Shown here piece after piece: positions 1 through 10,246 of a stretch of 64,000 nucleotides of DNA. The first letter of the stretch is position 1. Every line of letters starts with the position of its first letter. The position numbers and the translations under genes are program-made. Origin of the DNA: Pseudomonas azadiae (GTDB lineage Bacteria; Pseudomonadota; Gammaproteobacteria; Pseudomonadales; Pseudomonadaceae); the NCBI RefSeq assembly GCF_019145355.1, contig NZ_JAHSTY010000001.1, positions 2,418,001-2,482,000 of the forward strand. The letters are read 5' to 3'. The notes beneath the pieces were generated by a model. It did no database searches and was not told the origin of the DNA. It saw nothing but the letters and a program-made list of their open reading frames with translations.

Positions 1-615
1 CTGCTGATGGACGAACCCTTCTCCGCCCTCGACCCGTTGATCCGCCAGGGCCTGCAGGATGAACTGCTGGAGCTGCAGCGCAAGCTGAGCAAGACCATCG
101 TGTTCGTCAGCCATGACCTCGACGAGGCGCTGAAACTCGGCAGCCGTATCGCGATCATGAAAGACGGCAAGATCATCCAGTACAGCGTGCCGGAAGAAAT
201 CGTGCTGAACCCGGCGGACGACTATGTGCGCACCTTCGTCGCCCATACCAACCCGCTGAACGTACTGTGCGGCCGCAGCCTGATGCGCACCCTGGACAAG
301 TGCACGCACGTGAACGGTTCGGTGTGCCTGGACCCGGGCGGCGATTCTTGGCTGGACCTGGCCGAAGGCAACACCATCAAGGGCGCGCGCCAGAACGGCG
401 TGGCGATGAACCTGCAGAACTGGGCACCGGGGCAAGCGGTGGAAGGCTTGGGTCGGGTGCCGACGCTGGTGGACTCCAATATCGGCATGCGCGACGCATT
501 GCAGATCCGTTACCAGACCGGCAACAAGCTGGTGTTGCATGACAACAACCAGGTGGTGGGTATTCTGGGCGACAGCGAGCTCTACCATGCTCTTCTAGGC
601 AAAAACCTGGGCTAA
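1..615 (+). CDS. choV: Choline ABC transporter ATP-binding subunit, C-terminal part
   Basis: This is the 3' part of an ABC ATPase; the reading frame is open at the window edge and Walker A and most of the nucleotide-binding domain lie upstream. The visible part begins at the Walker B/D-loop (LLMDEPFSALDPLIR), followed by the H-loop (VFVSHDLDEA) and a C-terminal stretch of about 130 residues resembling the CBS-type regulatory region of ProV/OpuA-class quaternary-amine importers. Energising uptake of choline or betaine at the inner membrane is inferred from this architecture and from the betT-betI-betB-betA genes that follow. A ProV-type betaine importer would look the same from this fragment. 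Confidence 0.85.
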   Translation: MLMDEPFSALDPLIRQGLQDELLELQRKLSKTIVFVSHDLDEALKLGSRIAIMKDGKIIQYSVPEEIVLNPADDYVRTFVAHTNPLNVLCGRSLMRTLDKCTHVNGSVCLDPGGDSWLDLAEGNTIKGARQNGVAMNLQNWAPGQAVEGLGRVPTLVDSNIGMRDALQIRYQTGNKLVLHDNNQVVGILGDSELYHALLGKNLG

Positions 616-644
616 GCCCAGACCCACTGAAGAAACCGGCTCAA

Positions 645-731
645 TGTGGGAGCTGGCTTGCCTGCGATAGCTGCAGTGAATTCACCACCGCTATCGCAGC
701 GGTGCGACGATTCGACAAGCCAGCTCCCACA
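645..731. repeat. REP doublet between choV and betT
   Basis: Two inverted copies of the GTGGGAGCTGGCTTG unit, the second partly degenerate, enclose an internal palindrome (CACCGCTATCGC and GCGGTGCGAC). They lie between the convergent ends of choV and betT, the usual place for REP pairs in P. fluorescens-group genomes. The paired hairpins could also stop transcription from both sides; that role is inferred. Confidence 0.85.
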
Positions 732-768
732 GTTGGTCGCATTTCAACTTTGGAGCAGCGTTCAACTA

Positions 769-2760
769 TCAGCTATAAACCCGGCCAAGGAGCTGCCGAT
801 GGCTTTCAAACTGATCGAGCACATCCCGGGTGATCTGCTCCTGAGTGAACCCCATCAGGTCGTACTCTTGAGCACCGTTGTGCAGGTAGACCTCGGCACG
901 GTAGTAACGCGTACGCTCTTCCTCGGGCAAGTCGCTCGGCGCCGACGAATAGGCATCCAGGCTTACTTCGTAAACAAACGGGTTGCCCTCTTCCCTCTCG
1001 ATCCGCACCCCGATGCAGCGCTTGGATTTACCCAGCAACGTCTGCACTTCCAGCCCCTGATCACGCAACGCAATCGCCGCTTCGTCCAGCGCCGGCGTGA
1101 CGTGTTTGTCCATGAATCGCTGCACGGTGCCCTGGCTCGGTTGCAGGTCCAGCGCGGTCAAGCGCTCGCTGAAACCGCGACGGCCGCGCTCGGCCAATTG
1201 CGCCTGCTCCTGTTCGATCGCCATGTCCTGACGCATCGCCTTGTGCAAACCGAACATAAACAGCACCAGCACCACCGAGAACGGCAGCCCCGCCAGCACC
1301 ACCATGGTCTGCATGGCCTCGAAGTTACCCGCGAACAGCAAGCCGATGGTCACCAGGGTGATCACCCCCGACCAGAAGATCCGCAGCCAATGCGGGGCGT
1401 CTTCGTCCACATTGCCGCCTTTGCAGGAAAGGTTGGCCATCATCACCGCGCCGGAATCCGCAGGCGTCAGGAACAGCACGAAGCCCACGAAGATCGACAC
1501 ACCAATGACGATTTTCGACGCCGGGTAATGTTCCAGCAGTTGGTAGATAGCCATGGACGGCTGTTCCAGGGCGGTCTTGCCCAGCTCCACCGCACCGTGG
1601 TTCAGCACCAGGTCCAGGGCCGAGTTACCGAAGATCGACAGCCACGCCAGGGTAAAGCCCAGCGGGATCAGCAACACGCCCGCCACCAGTTCGCGCACGG
1701 TCCGCCCCCGGGAAATGCGCGCGATGAACATGCCCACGAAGGGTGCCCAGGAAATCCACCAGGCCCAGTAGAACAGGGTCCACAGGCCCATCCAGCGCTC
1801 GGTCTTGTCGGCGTCGCCTTCGTACACATAGAGGTCGAAGGTTTTCAGGATGATGCCGTTGAGGTAGTCACCGGTGTTCTGCACCAGGCCGTTGAGCAAA
1901 TGCAGGGTCGGGCCGAACAACAGCACGAAGATCAGCAAGCCGCTGAACAGCACGATGTTGAGGTTGGACAGGCGGCGGATGCCGTTCTCCACGCCCGACA
2001 CCGCCGCGATGGTGGCCACGGTGCTCATCACGATGATCACGATCAGCAGGTTGGTGTTGCTGTGCTGCATGCCGAACAGGTTTTCCAGCCCGGACGAAAC
2101 CTGCATCGAGCCGATCCCCAGGTTGGTCACCAGGCCCAGCAGGGTCACGAACATACCGAAGCCATCCACCGCATGGCCGGCCGCGCCTTTTACCCAACGC
2201 TCGCCCACCAGCGGGTACAGCGCCGAACGCAAGGCCAGCGGCTGGTTATGGCGGTACGCAAAGTACGCCACGGCCAGGCCCACCAGGGCATAGATCGCCC
2301 AGCCGTGCAGGCCCCAATGCAGGAAGGTCAATTGCAGCGCCTGGCGTGCGGCGCCATTGCTGGCGGCCGCGCCTTCGGGCGGGTTGAAGTAGTGGTCCAG
2401 GGGCTCGGAGGCGCCGAAGTACAACAGCGAGATACCGATACCCGACGAGAACAACATGCCGGCCCAGGCGCCGTAGCTGAAGTCCGGGGTGTCGTCCTTG
2501 CTGCCCAGTTTCAATTTGCCATAGGACGAAAACGCCAGGCCGACCACGAAGACGAGGTAGGCGGCGATGACCACCATGTAGTACCAACCAAAGCTTTTCG
2601 ACAGCCAGGCCTGGGCGACGCCGAGCATGCGCCCGGCCTCCTGCGGGGCGATGATCAGGATGGCGGTCAACAACAGAATCAATGCGGTGGAGGTGTAGAA
2701 CACCCAACCGTTGACCCGCACCTTTTCCGGCGGGGTCTTTATAAGAGAGGCAGAACTCAT
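769..2760 (-). CDS. betT: BCCT-family choline/betaine transporter BetT
   Basis: A 663-residue secondary transporter of the betaine-choline-carnitine family. About twelve hydrophobic segments fill residues 30-520, including the aromatic BCCT signature region (FYWAWWISWAPFVGMFIARISRG), and a long hydrophilic C-terminal tail of about 140 residues follows, typical of BetT-type choline carriers where the tail takes part in osmotic activation. The start at 2760 (MSSASLIKTP) is chosen because an in-frame start at 2820 would add 20 residues unlike the family; GGAGC lies upstream at a rather long spacing. The gene diverges from betI and shares its control region. It probably imports choline for BetA/BetB using an ion gradient. 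Confidence 0.93.
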   Translation of the reverse strand: MSSASLIKTPPEKVRVNGWVFYTSTALILLLTAILIIAPQEAGRMLGVAQAWLSKSFGWYYMVVIAAYLVFVVGLAFSSYGKLKLGSKDDTPDFSYGAWAGMLFSSGIGISLLYFGASEPLDHYFNPPEGAAASNGAARQALQLTFLHWGLHGWAIYALVGLAVAYFAYRHNQPLALRSALYPLVGERWVKGAAGHAVDGFGMFVTLLGLVTNLGIGSMQVSSGLENLFGMQHSNTNLLIVIIVMSTVATIAAVSGVENGIRRLSNLNIVLFSGLLIFVLLFGPTLHLLNGLVQNTGDYLNGIILKTFDLYVYEGDADKTERWMGLWTLFYWAWWISWAPFVGMFIARISRGRTVRELVAGVLLIPLGFTLAWLSIFGNSALDLVLNHGAVELGKTALEQPSMAIYQLLEHYPASKIVIGVSIFVGFVLFLTPADSGAVMMANLSCKGGNVDEDAPHWLRIFWSGVITLVTIGLLFAGNFEAMQTMVVLAGLPFSVVLVLFMFGLHKAMRQDMAIEQEQAQLAERGRRGFSERLTALDLQPSQGTVQRFMDKHVTPALDEAAIALRDQGLEVQTLLGKSKRCIGVRIEREEGNPFVYEVSLDAYSSAPSDLPEEERTRYYRAEVYLHNGAQEYDLMGFTQEQITRDVLDQFESHRQLLGRVYS

Positions 2761-3092
2761 GGCGCAGATGCTCCGGGCAGTGCGAGAGAGAAACACAAGG
2801 CAACGGTTATCCCGGGACATCGATTTTTCGGCAGTCGACGGACGGGTGTTATAAAGACACCCCGAAAATCCCGAACCCCGCCAAAGCGGTGCCCAGGCCC
2901 TGATACGGCCTGTTTCAGGGGTTTTCGCAGGTGTCAGCGGTTGCCGCTCTCAGGTAGGAAACATCTGTAGGCAGCGACCATTTGTCGCAGAGCTTATTCT
3001 TTGTTGATTGAACGTTCAATCAAAACAAAATAGACTGGCCTTCAAGCCGATGGACGTGATCGCCCGTCGGCAGGCCTAAGGAGAGGTGCTAC
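2761..3092. promoter_or_regulatory. betT-betI divergent control region
   Basis: This 332-bp gap separates betT and betI. Apart from the BetI-type palindrome nearer betI there is no convincing small gene. Its position implies promoters for both directions. Confidence 0.6.
3004..3023. promoter_or_regulatory. BetI operator (perfect 20-bp palindrome)
   Basis: TTGATTGAACGTTCAATCAA is a perfect palindrome 70 bp before the betI start. It resembles the known BetI box, a dyad around TTGA-ACGTTCAA. BetI represses bet genes through such sites and is released by choline; that behaviour here is inferred from the family. Confidence 0.88.
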
Positions 3093-3686
3093 ATGCCCAA
3101 GGTCGGTATGCAACCCATACGCCGCCAGCAGTTGATCGAAGCCACGATGACGGCCATTGATCAAGTCGGGATGGGAGATGCCAGCATTGCGCTGATCGCC
3201 CGTTTGGCGGGCGTCTCGAACGGCATCATCAGTCACTACTTTCGGGACAAGAACGGCCTGATCGCGGCGACGATGCAGTACTTGATGAGCGTGCTGATGG
3301 AAAACATCCACGCCCGTCGACAAGCGTTGAAGGATGACAGCCCGCGCGCCCACCTCCAGGTGATCGTCGCCGGCAACTTCGACGCCAGCCAGGTCAACGG
3401 CCCGGCAATGAAAACCTGGCTGGCCTTCTGGGCCTCCAGCATGCACCACCCGTCTTTGCACAGGTTGCAGCGGATCAACGATCAACGTCTGTATTCCAAC
3501 CTGTGCTGCCAGTTCCGCCGTGCGCTGCCGCTGCCCGAAGCACGCAGCGCAGCCCGAGGGCTGGCGGCCCTGATCGACGGTTTGTGGTTGCGCGGTGCCC
3601 TGTCGGGAGACGCTTTCGACACGGAGCAGGCGCAACGCATTGCGCACGAATACATGGATTTCCAATTGGCCAAGCAGGTGAGTTAG
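3093..3686 (+). CDS. betI: TetR-family choline-responsive repressor BetI
   Basis: A 197-residue TetR-type regulator. Residues 8-55 form the DNA-binding helix-turn-helix ([17 protein letters not shown], then [13 protein letters not shown]), and the rest is the helical ligand-binding domain, with the length usual for BetI. A strong Shine-Dalgarno (AAGGAGAGG) precedes the ATG. It heads the betI-betB-betA unit, with betB 60 bp downstream and its operator just upstream, so autoregulation and choline-relieved repression of betT and betBA are expected. Confidence 0.95.
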   Translation: MPKVGMQPIRRQQLIEATMTAIDQVGMGDASIALIARLAGVSNGIISHYFRDKNGLIAATMQYLMSVLMENIHARRQALKDDSPRAHLQVIVAGNFDASQVNGPAMKTWLAFWASSMHHPSLHRLQRINDQRLYSNLCCQFRRALPLPEARSAARGLAALIDGLWLRGALSGDAFDTEQAQRIAHEYMDFQLAKQVS

Positions 3687-3746
3687 AGCACCGATAACCG
3701 CTCAACTCCCGAACAGGCCAACCACTTATGCACTTGCGAGGACTTT

Positions 3747-5219
3747 ATGGCCCGTTTCGAACTGCAAAAACTCTACATTGACGGCGGCTACAGCGACGCT
3801 GGCAGCGATGCCACCTTCGAAGCCATCAACCCGGCTAACGGTGAAGTTCTCGCCCAAGTGCAACGCGCAACGAAGGAAGACGTTGAGCGCGCCGTGGTCA
3901 GCGCCGAAAAAGGCCAGAAAATCTGGGCCGCCATGACCGCCATGGAGCGTTCGCGGATCCTGCGTCGCGCCGTCGACATCCTGCGCGAGCGCAACGACGA
4001 ACTGGCTGCCCTGGAAACCCTGGACACCGGCAAATCCTTCTCCGAAACCAAGTACGTCGACATCGTCACCGGCGCCGACGTACTGGAGTACTACGCAGGC
4101 CTGGTGCCGGCCATCGAGGGCGAGCAGATCCCGCTGCGCGACACCTCGTTCGTCTACACCCGCCGCGAGCCACTGGGCGTGGTCGCCGGTATCGGCGCGT
4201 GGAACTACCCGATCCAGATCGCCTTGTGGAAATCCGCACCGGCCCTGGCCGCGGGTAACGCGATGATCTTCAAGCCGAGCGAAGTCACCTCGCTGACAAC
4301 CCTGAAACTGGCCGAGATCTACACCGAAGCCGGCGTTCCAGCGGGCGTGTTCAACGTCCTGACCGGCAGCGGCCGTGAAGTCGGCACCTGGCTGACCGAA
4401 CACCCGCGCATCGAGAAAGTCTCGTTCACCGGCGGCACCGACACCGGCAAGAAAGTCATGGCCAGCGCGTCCAGCTCATCGCTCAAGGAAGTGACCATGG
4501 AACTGGGCGGCAAGTCGCCGCTGATCGTGTTCGAAGACGCCGACCTGGATCGCGCCGCCGACATCGCGATGATGGCCAACTTCTACAGCTCCGGCCAGGT
4601 CTGCACCAACGGCACGCGCGTGTTCGTGCCCAAGCACCTGCAAGCGGCGTTCGAAGCCAAGATCCTTGAGCGCGTTGCGCGCATTCGTGTGGGCGACCCG
4701 CAAGACGACACCACCAACTTCGGCCCGCTGGTCAGCTTCGCCCACATGGAAAGCGTGCTGGGCTATATCGCCAAGGGCAAAGAGCAAGGCGCGCGCCTGC
4801 TGTGCGGCGGCGATCGCCTGACCGACGGCGAGCTGGCCAAAGGCGCCTACGTGGCCCCGACGGTGTTCACCGACTGCACCGATGACATGGTGATCGTGCG
4901 TGAAGAAATCTTCGGCCCGGTGATGAGCCTCCTCACCTATGAAACCGAAGAAGAAGTGATCCGCCGCGCCAACGACACCGACTTCGGCCTGGCGGCCGGC
5001 CTGGTCACCAAGGACCTGAACCGCGCCCACCGCGTGATTCATCAGTTGGAAGCGGGTATCTGCTGGATCAACGCCTGGGGCGAGTCCGACGCGAAGATGC
5101 CGGTCGGCGGCTACAAGCAATCCGGTGTCGGGCGTGAGAACGGGATCAGCTCGCTGAACAACTTCACCCGCATCAAATCGGTACAGGTTGAGCTGGGCGA
5201 CTACGCCTCGGTGTTCTAA
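3747..5219 (+). CDS. betB: Betaine aldehyde dehydrogenase
   Basis: A 490-residue NAD(P)-dependent aldehyde dehydrogenase that oxidises betaine aldehyde to glycine betaine in the cytoplasm. The Rossmann contact [12 protein letters not shown], the catalytic glutamate motif MELGGKSPL and the nucleophilic cysteine in [14 protein letters not shown] are all intact. Length and the N-terminus ([15 protein letters not shown]) match Pseudomonas BetB. It sits between betI and betA. A REP pair separates it from betA, so betA messenger may differ in abundance from betB messenger. Confidence 0.97.
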   Translation: MARFELQKLYIDGGYSDAGSDATFEAINPANGEVLAQVQRATKEDVERAVVSAEKGQKIWAAMTAMERSRILRRAVDILRERNDELAALETLDTGKSFSETKYVDIVTGADVLEYYAGLVPAIEGEQIPLRDTSFVYTRREPLGVVAGIGAWNYPIQIALWKSAPALAAGNAMIFKPSEVTSLTTLKLAEIYTEAGVPAGVFNVLTGSGREVGTWLTEHPRIEKVSFTGGTDTGKKVMASASSSSLKEVTMELGGKSPLIVFEDADLDRAADIAMMANFYSSGQVCTNGTRVFVPKHLQAAFEAKILERVARIRVGDPQDDTTNFGPLVSFAHMESVLGYIAKGKEQGARLLCGGDRLTDGELAKGAYVAPTVFTDCTDDMVIVREEIFGPVMSLLTYETEEEVIRRANDTDFGLAAGLVTKDLNRAHRVIHQLEAGICWINAWGESDAKMPVGGYKQSGVGRENGISSLNNFTRIKSVQVELGDYASVF

Positions 5220-5250
5220 CACTGGTTTTTTGTAGTGCCTGCCAGGCCCC

Positions 5251-5320
5251 ATCGCAGGCAAGCCAGCTCCCACATTTGGAATGCGTTCCCCTGTGGGAGC
5301 GGGCTTGCCCGCGATGAGGC
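5251..5320. repeat. REP pair between betB and betA
   Basis: Two inverted REP units (GCAAGCCAGCTCCCAC, then GTGGGAGCGGGCTTGCC) about 20 bp apart lie inside the betB-betA gap. Being within an operon, they may act as an RNA hairpin that adjusts the relative expression of the two genes. Confidence 0.9.
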
Positions 5321-5354
5321 CCGACCTGACCACACTTCAAAGAGGGTGCATTCA

Positions 5355-7058
5355 ATGTCCCAAGAATACGATTACATCATTGTGGGTGCCGGCTCCGCCG
5401 GTAACACCCTGGCGACCCGTCTGACCGAAGACGAAGGCGTCACCGTTTTGCTGCTCGAAGCCGGCGGCCCCGACTACCGCCTGGACTTCCGTACCCAGAT
5501 GCCGGCCGCCCTGGCGTTCCCGCTGCAAGGCCGGCGCTACAACTGGGCCTACGAAACCGATCCAGAGCCACACATGGACGGTCGCCGCATGGAATGTGGC
5601 CGGGGCAAGGGCCTGGGTGGCTCTTCGCTGATCAACGGCATGTGCTACATCCGCGGCAACGCCATGGACTACGACAACTGGTCGAAACTGCCGGGCCTGG
5701 AAGACTGGACCTACCTGGACTGCCTGCCGTACTTCCGCAAGGCCGAAAGCCGCGACATCGGCCCCAACGACTGGCACGGCGGCGATGGCCCGGTCAGCGT
5801 GACCACGCCCAAGGCCGGCAACAACCCGCTGTTCCACGCCATGGTCGAGGCCGGCGTGCAAGCCGGTTACCCGCGCACGGAAGATTTGAACGGTTACCAG
5901 CAGGAAGGCTTCGGCCCGATGGACCGTACCGTCACGCCGAACGGCCGTCGCGCCAGCACCGCGCGCGGTTACCTGGACACGGCGAAAAAGCGTTCTACCC
6001 TGACCATCGTCACCCATGCCCTCACCGACAAAGTACTGTTCGAAGGCAAGCGTGCCGTTGGCGTGCGCTACCTGATCGGCGCCGCCGAAGAGCGTGTTGA
6101 AGCCCGCGCCCGTAAAGAAGTGCTGGTGTGCAGCGGCGCCATTGCCTCGCCGCAATTGCTGCAACGCTCCGGCGTCGGCCCGTCCAAACTGCTGGAAAGC
6201 CTCGACATCCCGGTGGTCCACGACCTGCCAGGCGTCGGTGAAAACCTGCAGGATCACCTTGAGCTGTACCTGCAATATGCGTGCACCCAGCCGGTGTCGC
6301 TGTACCCTTCGCTGCTCTGGTACAACCAGCCGGCGATTGGTGCCGAATGGCTGTTCAATGGCACCGGTATCGGCGCCAGTAACCAGTTCGAAGCGGGCGG
6401 GTTCATCCGTACCCGTGAAGAATTCGAATGGCCGAACATCCAGTACCACTTCCTGCCGGTAGCGATTAACTACAACGGCAGCAACGGGGTGAAGGAGCAC
6501 GGCTTCCAGGCGCACATGGGCTCCATGCGTTCGCCGAGCCGGGGCCGCGTGCAGTTGAAGTCGAAGAACCCACGGGATTACCCAAGCATCCTCTTCAACT
6601 ACATGGCCAGCGAGCAGGACTGGCAGGAATTTCGCGACGGCATTCGCCTGACCCGTGAAATCATGCAGCAGCCGGCGCTGGACCCGTACCGTGGCCGCGA
6701 AATCAGCCCCGGCATCGAAGTGCAAACCGATGAGCAGCTCGACCAGTTCATCCGCGAGCACGCCGAAACCGCGTTCCACCCGTCGTGCTCGTGCAAGATG
6801 GGCACCGATGAGATGGCGGTGGTGGACGGCGAAGGCCGCGTGCATGGCATGCAAGGCCTGCGCGTGGTGGATGCCTCGATCATGCCGATCATCACCACCG
6901 GCAACCTGAACGCGCCGACGATCATGATCGCCGAGAAAATCGCCGACAAGATCCGTGGCCGCCAGCCACTGCCGCGCAGCACTGCCGACTACTACGTGGC
7001 GGGCGATGCGCCGGTACGGGGCAAGCCGCTGCGTGAAGTGGCGCCTGCTGCGCAGTAA
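5355..7058 (+). CDS. betA: Choline dehydrogenase
   Basis: A 567-residue GMC-family flavoenzyme that oxidises choline to betaine aldehyde at the inner membrane and passes electrons to the respiratory chain. The N-terminus carries the FAD dinucleotide-binding motif ([14 protein letters not shown]). GMC signatures follow ([15 protein letters not shown] and [16 protein letters not shown]), and the C-terminus holds the active-site histidine region ([11 protein letters not shown]) and the terminal [12 protein letters not shown]. The start at 5355 (MSQEYDYII) follows AAAGAGGG. A longer in-frame extension from 5235 would run through the REP pair and is rejected. Confidence 0.97.
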   Translation: MSQEYDYIIVGAGSAGNTLATRLTEDEGVTVLLLEAGGPDYRLDFRTQMPAALAFPLQGRRYNWAYETDPEPHMDGRRMECGRGKGLGGSSLINGMCYIRGNAMDYDNWSKLPGLEDWTYLDCLPYFRKAESRDIGPNDWHGGDGPVSVTTPKAGNNPLFHAMVEAGVQAGYPRTEDLNGYQQEGFGPMDRTVTPNGRRASTARGYLDTAKKRSTLTIVTHALTDKVLFEGKRAVGVRYLIGAAEERVEARARKEVLVCSGAIASPQLLQRSGVGPSKLLESLDIPVVHDLPGVGENLQDHLELYLQYACTQPVSLYPSLLWYNQPAIGAEWLFNGTGIGASNQFEAGGFIRTREEFEWPNIQYHFLPVAINYNGSNGVKEHGFQAHMGSMRSPSRGRVQLKSKNPRDYPSILFNYMASEQDWQEFRDGIRLTREIMQQPALDPYRGREISPGIEVQTDEQLDQFIREHAETAFHPSCSCKMGTDEMAVVDGEGRVHGMQGLRVVDASIMPIITTGNLNAPTIMIAEKIADKIRGRQPLPRSTADYYVAGDAPVRGKPLREVAPAAQ

Positions 7059-7080
7059 CTGAGACACCGCGGCGTTTGTA

Positions 7081-7150
7081 TCGCAGGCAAGCCAGCTCCC
7101 ACATTGGAATGCATTCCCCTGTGGGAGCCGGGCTTGCCCGCGATGAGGCC
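7081..7150. repeat. REP pair after betA
   Basis: An inverted pair (GCAAGCCAGCTCCCAC and GTGGGAGCCGGGCTTGCC) with nearly the same layout and spacer as the betB-betA pair, including the flanking GATGAGGCCCGA. The similarity suggests both came from the same REP lineage. Confidence 0.9.
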
Positions 7151-7242
7151 CGAACAAACACCACAAACCTTCCTTGATCAGCTCCCAGCCCAGGCCTACT
7201 CTGTTGCCTGCCCCGCGCTGAGCCGCCCACAAGGAAGGCCCC

Positions 7243-8685
7243 ATGTTCGACCACCACGCCACACTCAAAAAGCACTTCAGTGCCCTGCGCACCCGCGCCG
7301 AATTCTTCTCGCTGCGCTACGTCCGCGAATCCGGCCAGTACCTGGCCGTACGCAAAAACGTCGCCGAACCGCCGCACCTGAACCACGACGAGGGCGCCAT
7401 GCTCACCGTGCGTCTCAATGGCGTGGAGGCTTACGCCGCGACCAACGACATTTCCCTGCCTGGCCTGCAAGCCGCCCTTGAGCGCGCCGAACGGCAAGCC
7501 CGGCAGATCCTGCCCCACGCTCTGCTCGACCTGCGCGACCAGCACGTCTCCAGCGATGTGGCCGACTACCTGTCACCCGACCTTGATCAACCCTTCCCGT
7601 CCCTGAGCGACTGCTACCAGCTGCTCGGCGATGAGTCCGCCGCCGTCCCCGGGGACGAGCGCCTGGTGAACTGGGAAGTCAGCCTGGGCCTGACCCATGT
7701 CGAACAGATCTACCTCAACAGTGCCGGCGCCGAACTGCGCCAGGCCCAGCGTTTTGTGTTCCCGGGCGTTAACGTCACGGCCTTCGACGGCAACGACAGC
7801 CAGACGCGCACCTTCGGCGGCAGCAACTTCGGCCAGCAAGGCGGCCTGGGCGTGATCAGCCGCTTCGGCCTGGTCGGCGCCGCGCCGCGCATCGCCGACG
7901 ACGCCCTGCAATTGCTGCTGGCCCCCAACACGCCCCAGGGCCCGCGTGACCTGCTGTTGATGCCCGACCAGATGATCCTGCAGATCCACGAGTCCATCGG
8001 CCATCCGCTGGAGCTGGACCGCATCCTCGGTGACGAGCGCAATTACGCCGGCACCAGCTTTGTGAAGGCCAGCGATTTTGGCCACCTGCAATACGGCTCC
8101 GAGCTGCTCAACGTGACCTTCGACCCGGACATCCCCGAACAGCTCGCCAGCTACAGCCATGACGACGACGGCAGCCGCGCCAGCAAGCAGTTCCTGATCC
8201 GCGAAGGGCTGCTGCTCAAGCCGCTGGGCGGGGCGCTGTCGCAATTTCGTGCGGGCATGCAAGGCGTGGCCAACAGCCGCGCCAGCAGTTGGAACCGCGC
8301 GCCCATCGACCGCATGGCCAACCTGAATATCGAGTCCGGCGACAAGTCCCTGGCCGAGCTGATCAGGGGCATCGAACACGGCGTGCTGATGTCGACCAAC
8401 CGTTCGTGGTCCATCGACGATGCGCGCAACAAGTTCCAGTTCGGCTGCGAATGGGGCCAGTTGATCGAAAACGGCGAACTCAAGGGCGTGGTGAAAAACC
8501 CCAACTACCGAGCGATTTCCGCACAGTTCTGGCGCAAGCTCAGCGCCGTCGGCGACGCCAGTACCTTCCAGGTGCTGGGCACGCCGAACTGCGGCAAAGG
8601 CGAGCCCAACCAGGTGATCCGTGTCGGCCATGCGTCGCCAGCCTGTGTGTTCAGTGATGTCGACGTATTCGGGGGAGATGCCTGA
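7243..8685 (+). CDS. TldD-type metallopeptidase
   Basis: A 480-residue member of the TldD/PmbA (U62) family. It has the metal-binding HExxxH motif in QIHESIGHPLELDR near residue 250, and it is the catalytic-type partner of the pair. TldD/TldE complexes degrade unfolded peptides and mature some ribosomally made peptides such as microcin B17. The next gene, a PmbA/TldE-type partner, overlaps it by one base (TGATG), indicating translational coupling. Pseudomonas genomes usually carry a separate core tldD and pmbA, so this tandem pair is likely a second set with its own substrate; that is inference. Confidence 0.88.
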   Translation: MFDHHATLKKHFSALRTRAEFFSLRYVRESGQYLAVRKNVAEPPHLNHDEGAMLTVRLNGVEAYAATNDISLPGLQAALERAERQARQILPHALLDLRDQHVSSDVADYLSPDLDQPFPSLSDCYQLLGDESAAVPGDERLVNWEVSLGLTHVEQIYLNSAGAELRQAQRFVFPGVNVTAFDGNDSQTRTFGGSNFGQQGGLGVISRFGLVGAAPRIADDALQLLLAPNTPQGPRDLLLMPDQMILQIHESIGHPLELDRILGDERNYAGTSFVKASDFGHLQYGSELLNVTFDPDIPEQLASYSHDDDGSRASKQFLIREGLLLKPLGGALSQFRAGMQGVANSRASSWNRAPIDRMANLNIESGDKSLAELIRGIEHGVLMSTNRSWSIDDARNKFQFGCEWGQLIENGELKGVVKNPNYRAISAQFWRKLSAVGDASTFQVLGTPNCGKGEPNQVIRVGHASPACVFSDVDVFGGDA

Positions 8686-10001
8686 TGAATGATTTCAAGG
8701 CACTGGTGCAGTGGCTCAAGCAGGCCATCACCGACAAGGAGCAATTTCACCTGGGCTACGCGGCGGAGGCGTCCGAGTTCGTGCGTTTCAACCACGCCAA
8801 GGTGCGCCAGGCCGGGCACGTGCAACAAGCCAGCCTGAACTTCAAGCTGATCAACGACGGCCGCCATGCCGACCTCGCCATCACCCTGGCCGGTGAGCCG
8901 GAGCTGGACCGCCAGCGCCTCGCCAATGGCCTGCAACAGCTGCGCGAAACCTTGCCGTTGCTGCCCCCGGATCCGTACCTGCTGCTGAACCACAACGCCT
9001 GGCAAAGCCACAATGAACAGGCCCGGCCGCTGCCGGAACTGGCCCAGGTGCTGGACGACATCAGCCAGTCCGCGGACGGCGTCGACCTGGTCGGCATTTA
9101 CGCCGCCGGCCCCATCAGCCGGGGTTTTGCCAGCTCGAACGGCGCCTTCGGCTGGCACCAGGCCAATAGCTTCAACTTCGACTTCAGCCTGTTCCATGCC
9201 AATGGCGAAGCGGTCAAGGCCAGCTATGCCGGCCACACCTGGGACAGCGCCGAGTTCGCCCGACGTTTCCAGCAGGCCCGCCAGCAACTTGAGTTCCTCG
9301 GCCGCCCGTTGCACGCCCTTGCGCCCGGACAGTACCGCGCCTACCTGGCCCCGGCGGCGCTGGAAGAAATCATCAGCATCATTACCTGGGGTGGTTTCTC
9401 CGCCCAGGCCATCGCCAGCAAAGGCAGTTCGCTGCAAAAGCTGTACGCCGGCGAACAATCCCTGAGCCCGTTGGTGAAGGTCGACGAACAGGTCAGTGGC
9501 TCCCTGAGCCAGGCGTTTTCCAGCGAAGGTTACCCGCGCGGTGACGTCACGCTGATCAATGCGGGCAAGGCTGAAGGCCGGTTGATCAACTCGCGCAGCG
9601 CCGCCGAATACGGATTGAGCACCAACGGCGCAAGCAGCGACGAGTCCCCCAGCGCGTTGCAAATGGCCGCAGGTACTCTGGCCCAGGCCGATATCCTCAA
9701 GCAGTTGGGCACCGGGTTGTACATCAGCAACCTGTGGTACCTGAACTACTCCGACCTGCCGGCGGCGCGCCTGACCGGTATGACACGCTTCGCCACGTTC
9801 TGGGTGGAAGACGGCCAGATCAAGGCGCCGGTCAGCACCATGCGCTTTGATGACAGCGTCTACAGCCTGCTCGGTTCGCAGTTGGAAGCGCTGACGGCTG
9901 ATCGGGAACTGCTGCTGTCGGCCAGTACTTATGGCCAGCGCAATACGGCGTCCAATCTGTTGCCGGGTGCCCTGGTAAAACGCCTGACCCTGACCTTATA
10001 G
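8685..10001 (+). CDS. PmbA/TldE-type peptidase subunit
   Basis: A 438-residue TldD/PmbA-family protein lacking an HExxxH motif, as expected for the TldE-like partner. The C-terminus (TGMTRFATFWVEDGQIKAPVSTMRFDD) resembles the conserved PmbA/TldE end, where an 'F.VE.G.I..PV..M' pattern recurs. It is translationally coupled to the gene before it, so the two probably form a heteromer. Substrate unknown; no precursor-peptide gene is evident nearby. Confidence 0.87.
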   Translation: MNDFKALVQWLKQAITDKEQFHLGYAAEASEFVRFNHAKVRQAGHVQQASLNFKLINDGRHADLAITLAGEPELDRQRLANGLQQLRETLPLLPPDPYLLLNHNAWQSHNEQARPLPELAQVLDDISQSADGVDLVGIYAAGPISRGFASSNGAFGWHQANSFNFDFSLFHANGEAVKASYAGHTWDSAEFARRFQQARQQLEFLGRPLHALAPGQYRAYLAPAALEEIISIITWGGFSAQAIASKGSSLQKLYAGEQSLSPLVKVDEQVSGSLSQAFSSEGYPRGDVTLINAGKAEGRLINSRSAAEYGLSTNGASSDESPSALQMAAGTLAQADILKQLGTGLYISNLWYLNYSDLPAARLTGMTRFATFWVEDGQIKAPVSTMRFDDSVYSLLGSQLEALTADRELLLSASTYGQRNTASNLLPGALVKRLTLTL

Positions 10002-10018
10002 AACACCGCTGGTCCCCG

Positions 10019-10106
10019 GTGGGAGCGGGCTTGCCCGCGATAGCGGTATGTCAGCCAGCCAATCCGTAGCTGACATACCGCATTCGCGGGCAAGCCCGCT
10101 CCCACA
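10019..10106. repeat. REP doublet with long stem
   Basis: Two GTGGGAGCGGGCTTGCCCGCG units face each other. Their flanks (GCGGTATGTCAG and CTGACATACCGC) extend the dyad, so the transcript could fold into one long hairpin after the peptidase pair. Confidence 0.92.
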
Positions 10107-10246
10107 GGGGTTCGGTGTTGATTTCAGACACTTCGCTTCCCCTCGTCCTACCGCCCATTCCCACCTTCCATACAGCCGGTTGTCGACCCTAAAAAACCTC
10201 GCTATAACGGTTAATAGCAGACCGCCAGCCGACAGGAAGTATCGCG

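Noticed and set aside
646..2970. A 774-codon open frame on the plus strand
   Set aside because: Antisense shadow of betT, with low-complexity His/Gln/Arg composition.
5352..7292. A 646-codon open frame on the minus strand
   Set aside because: Antisense shadow of betA that also runs through the REP pair.
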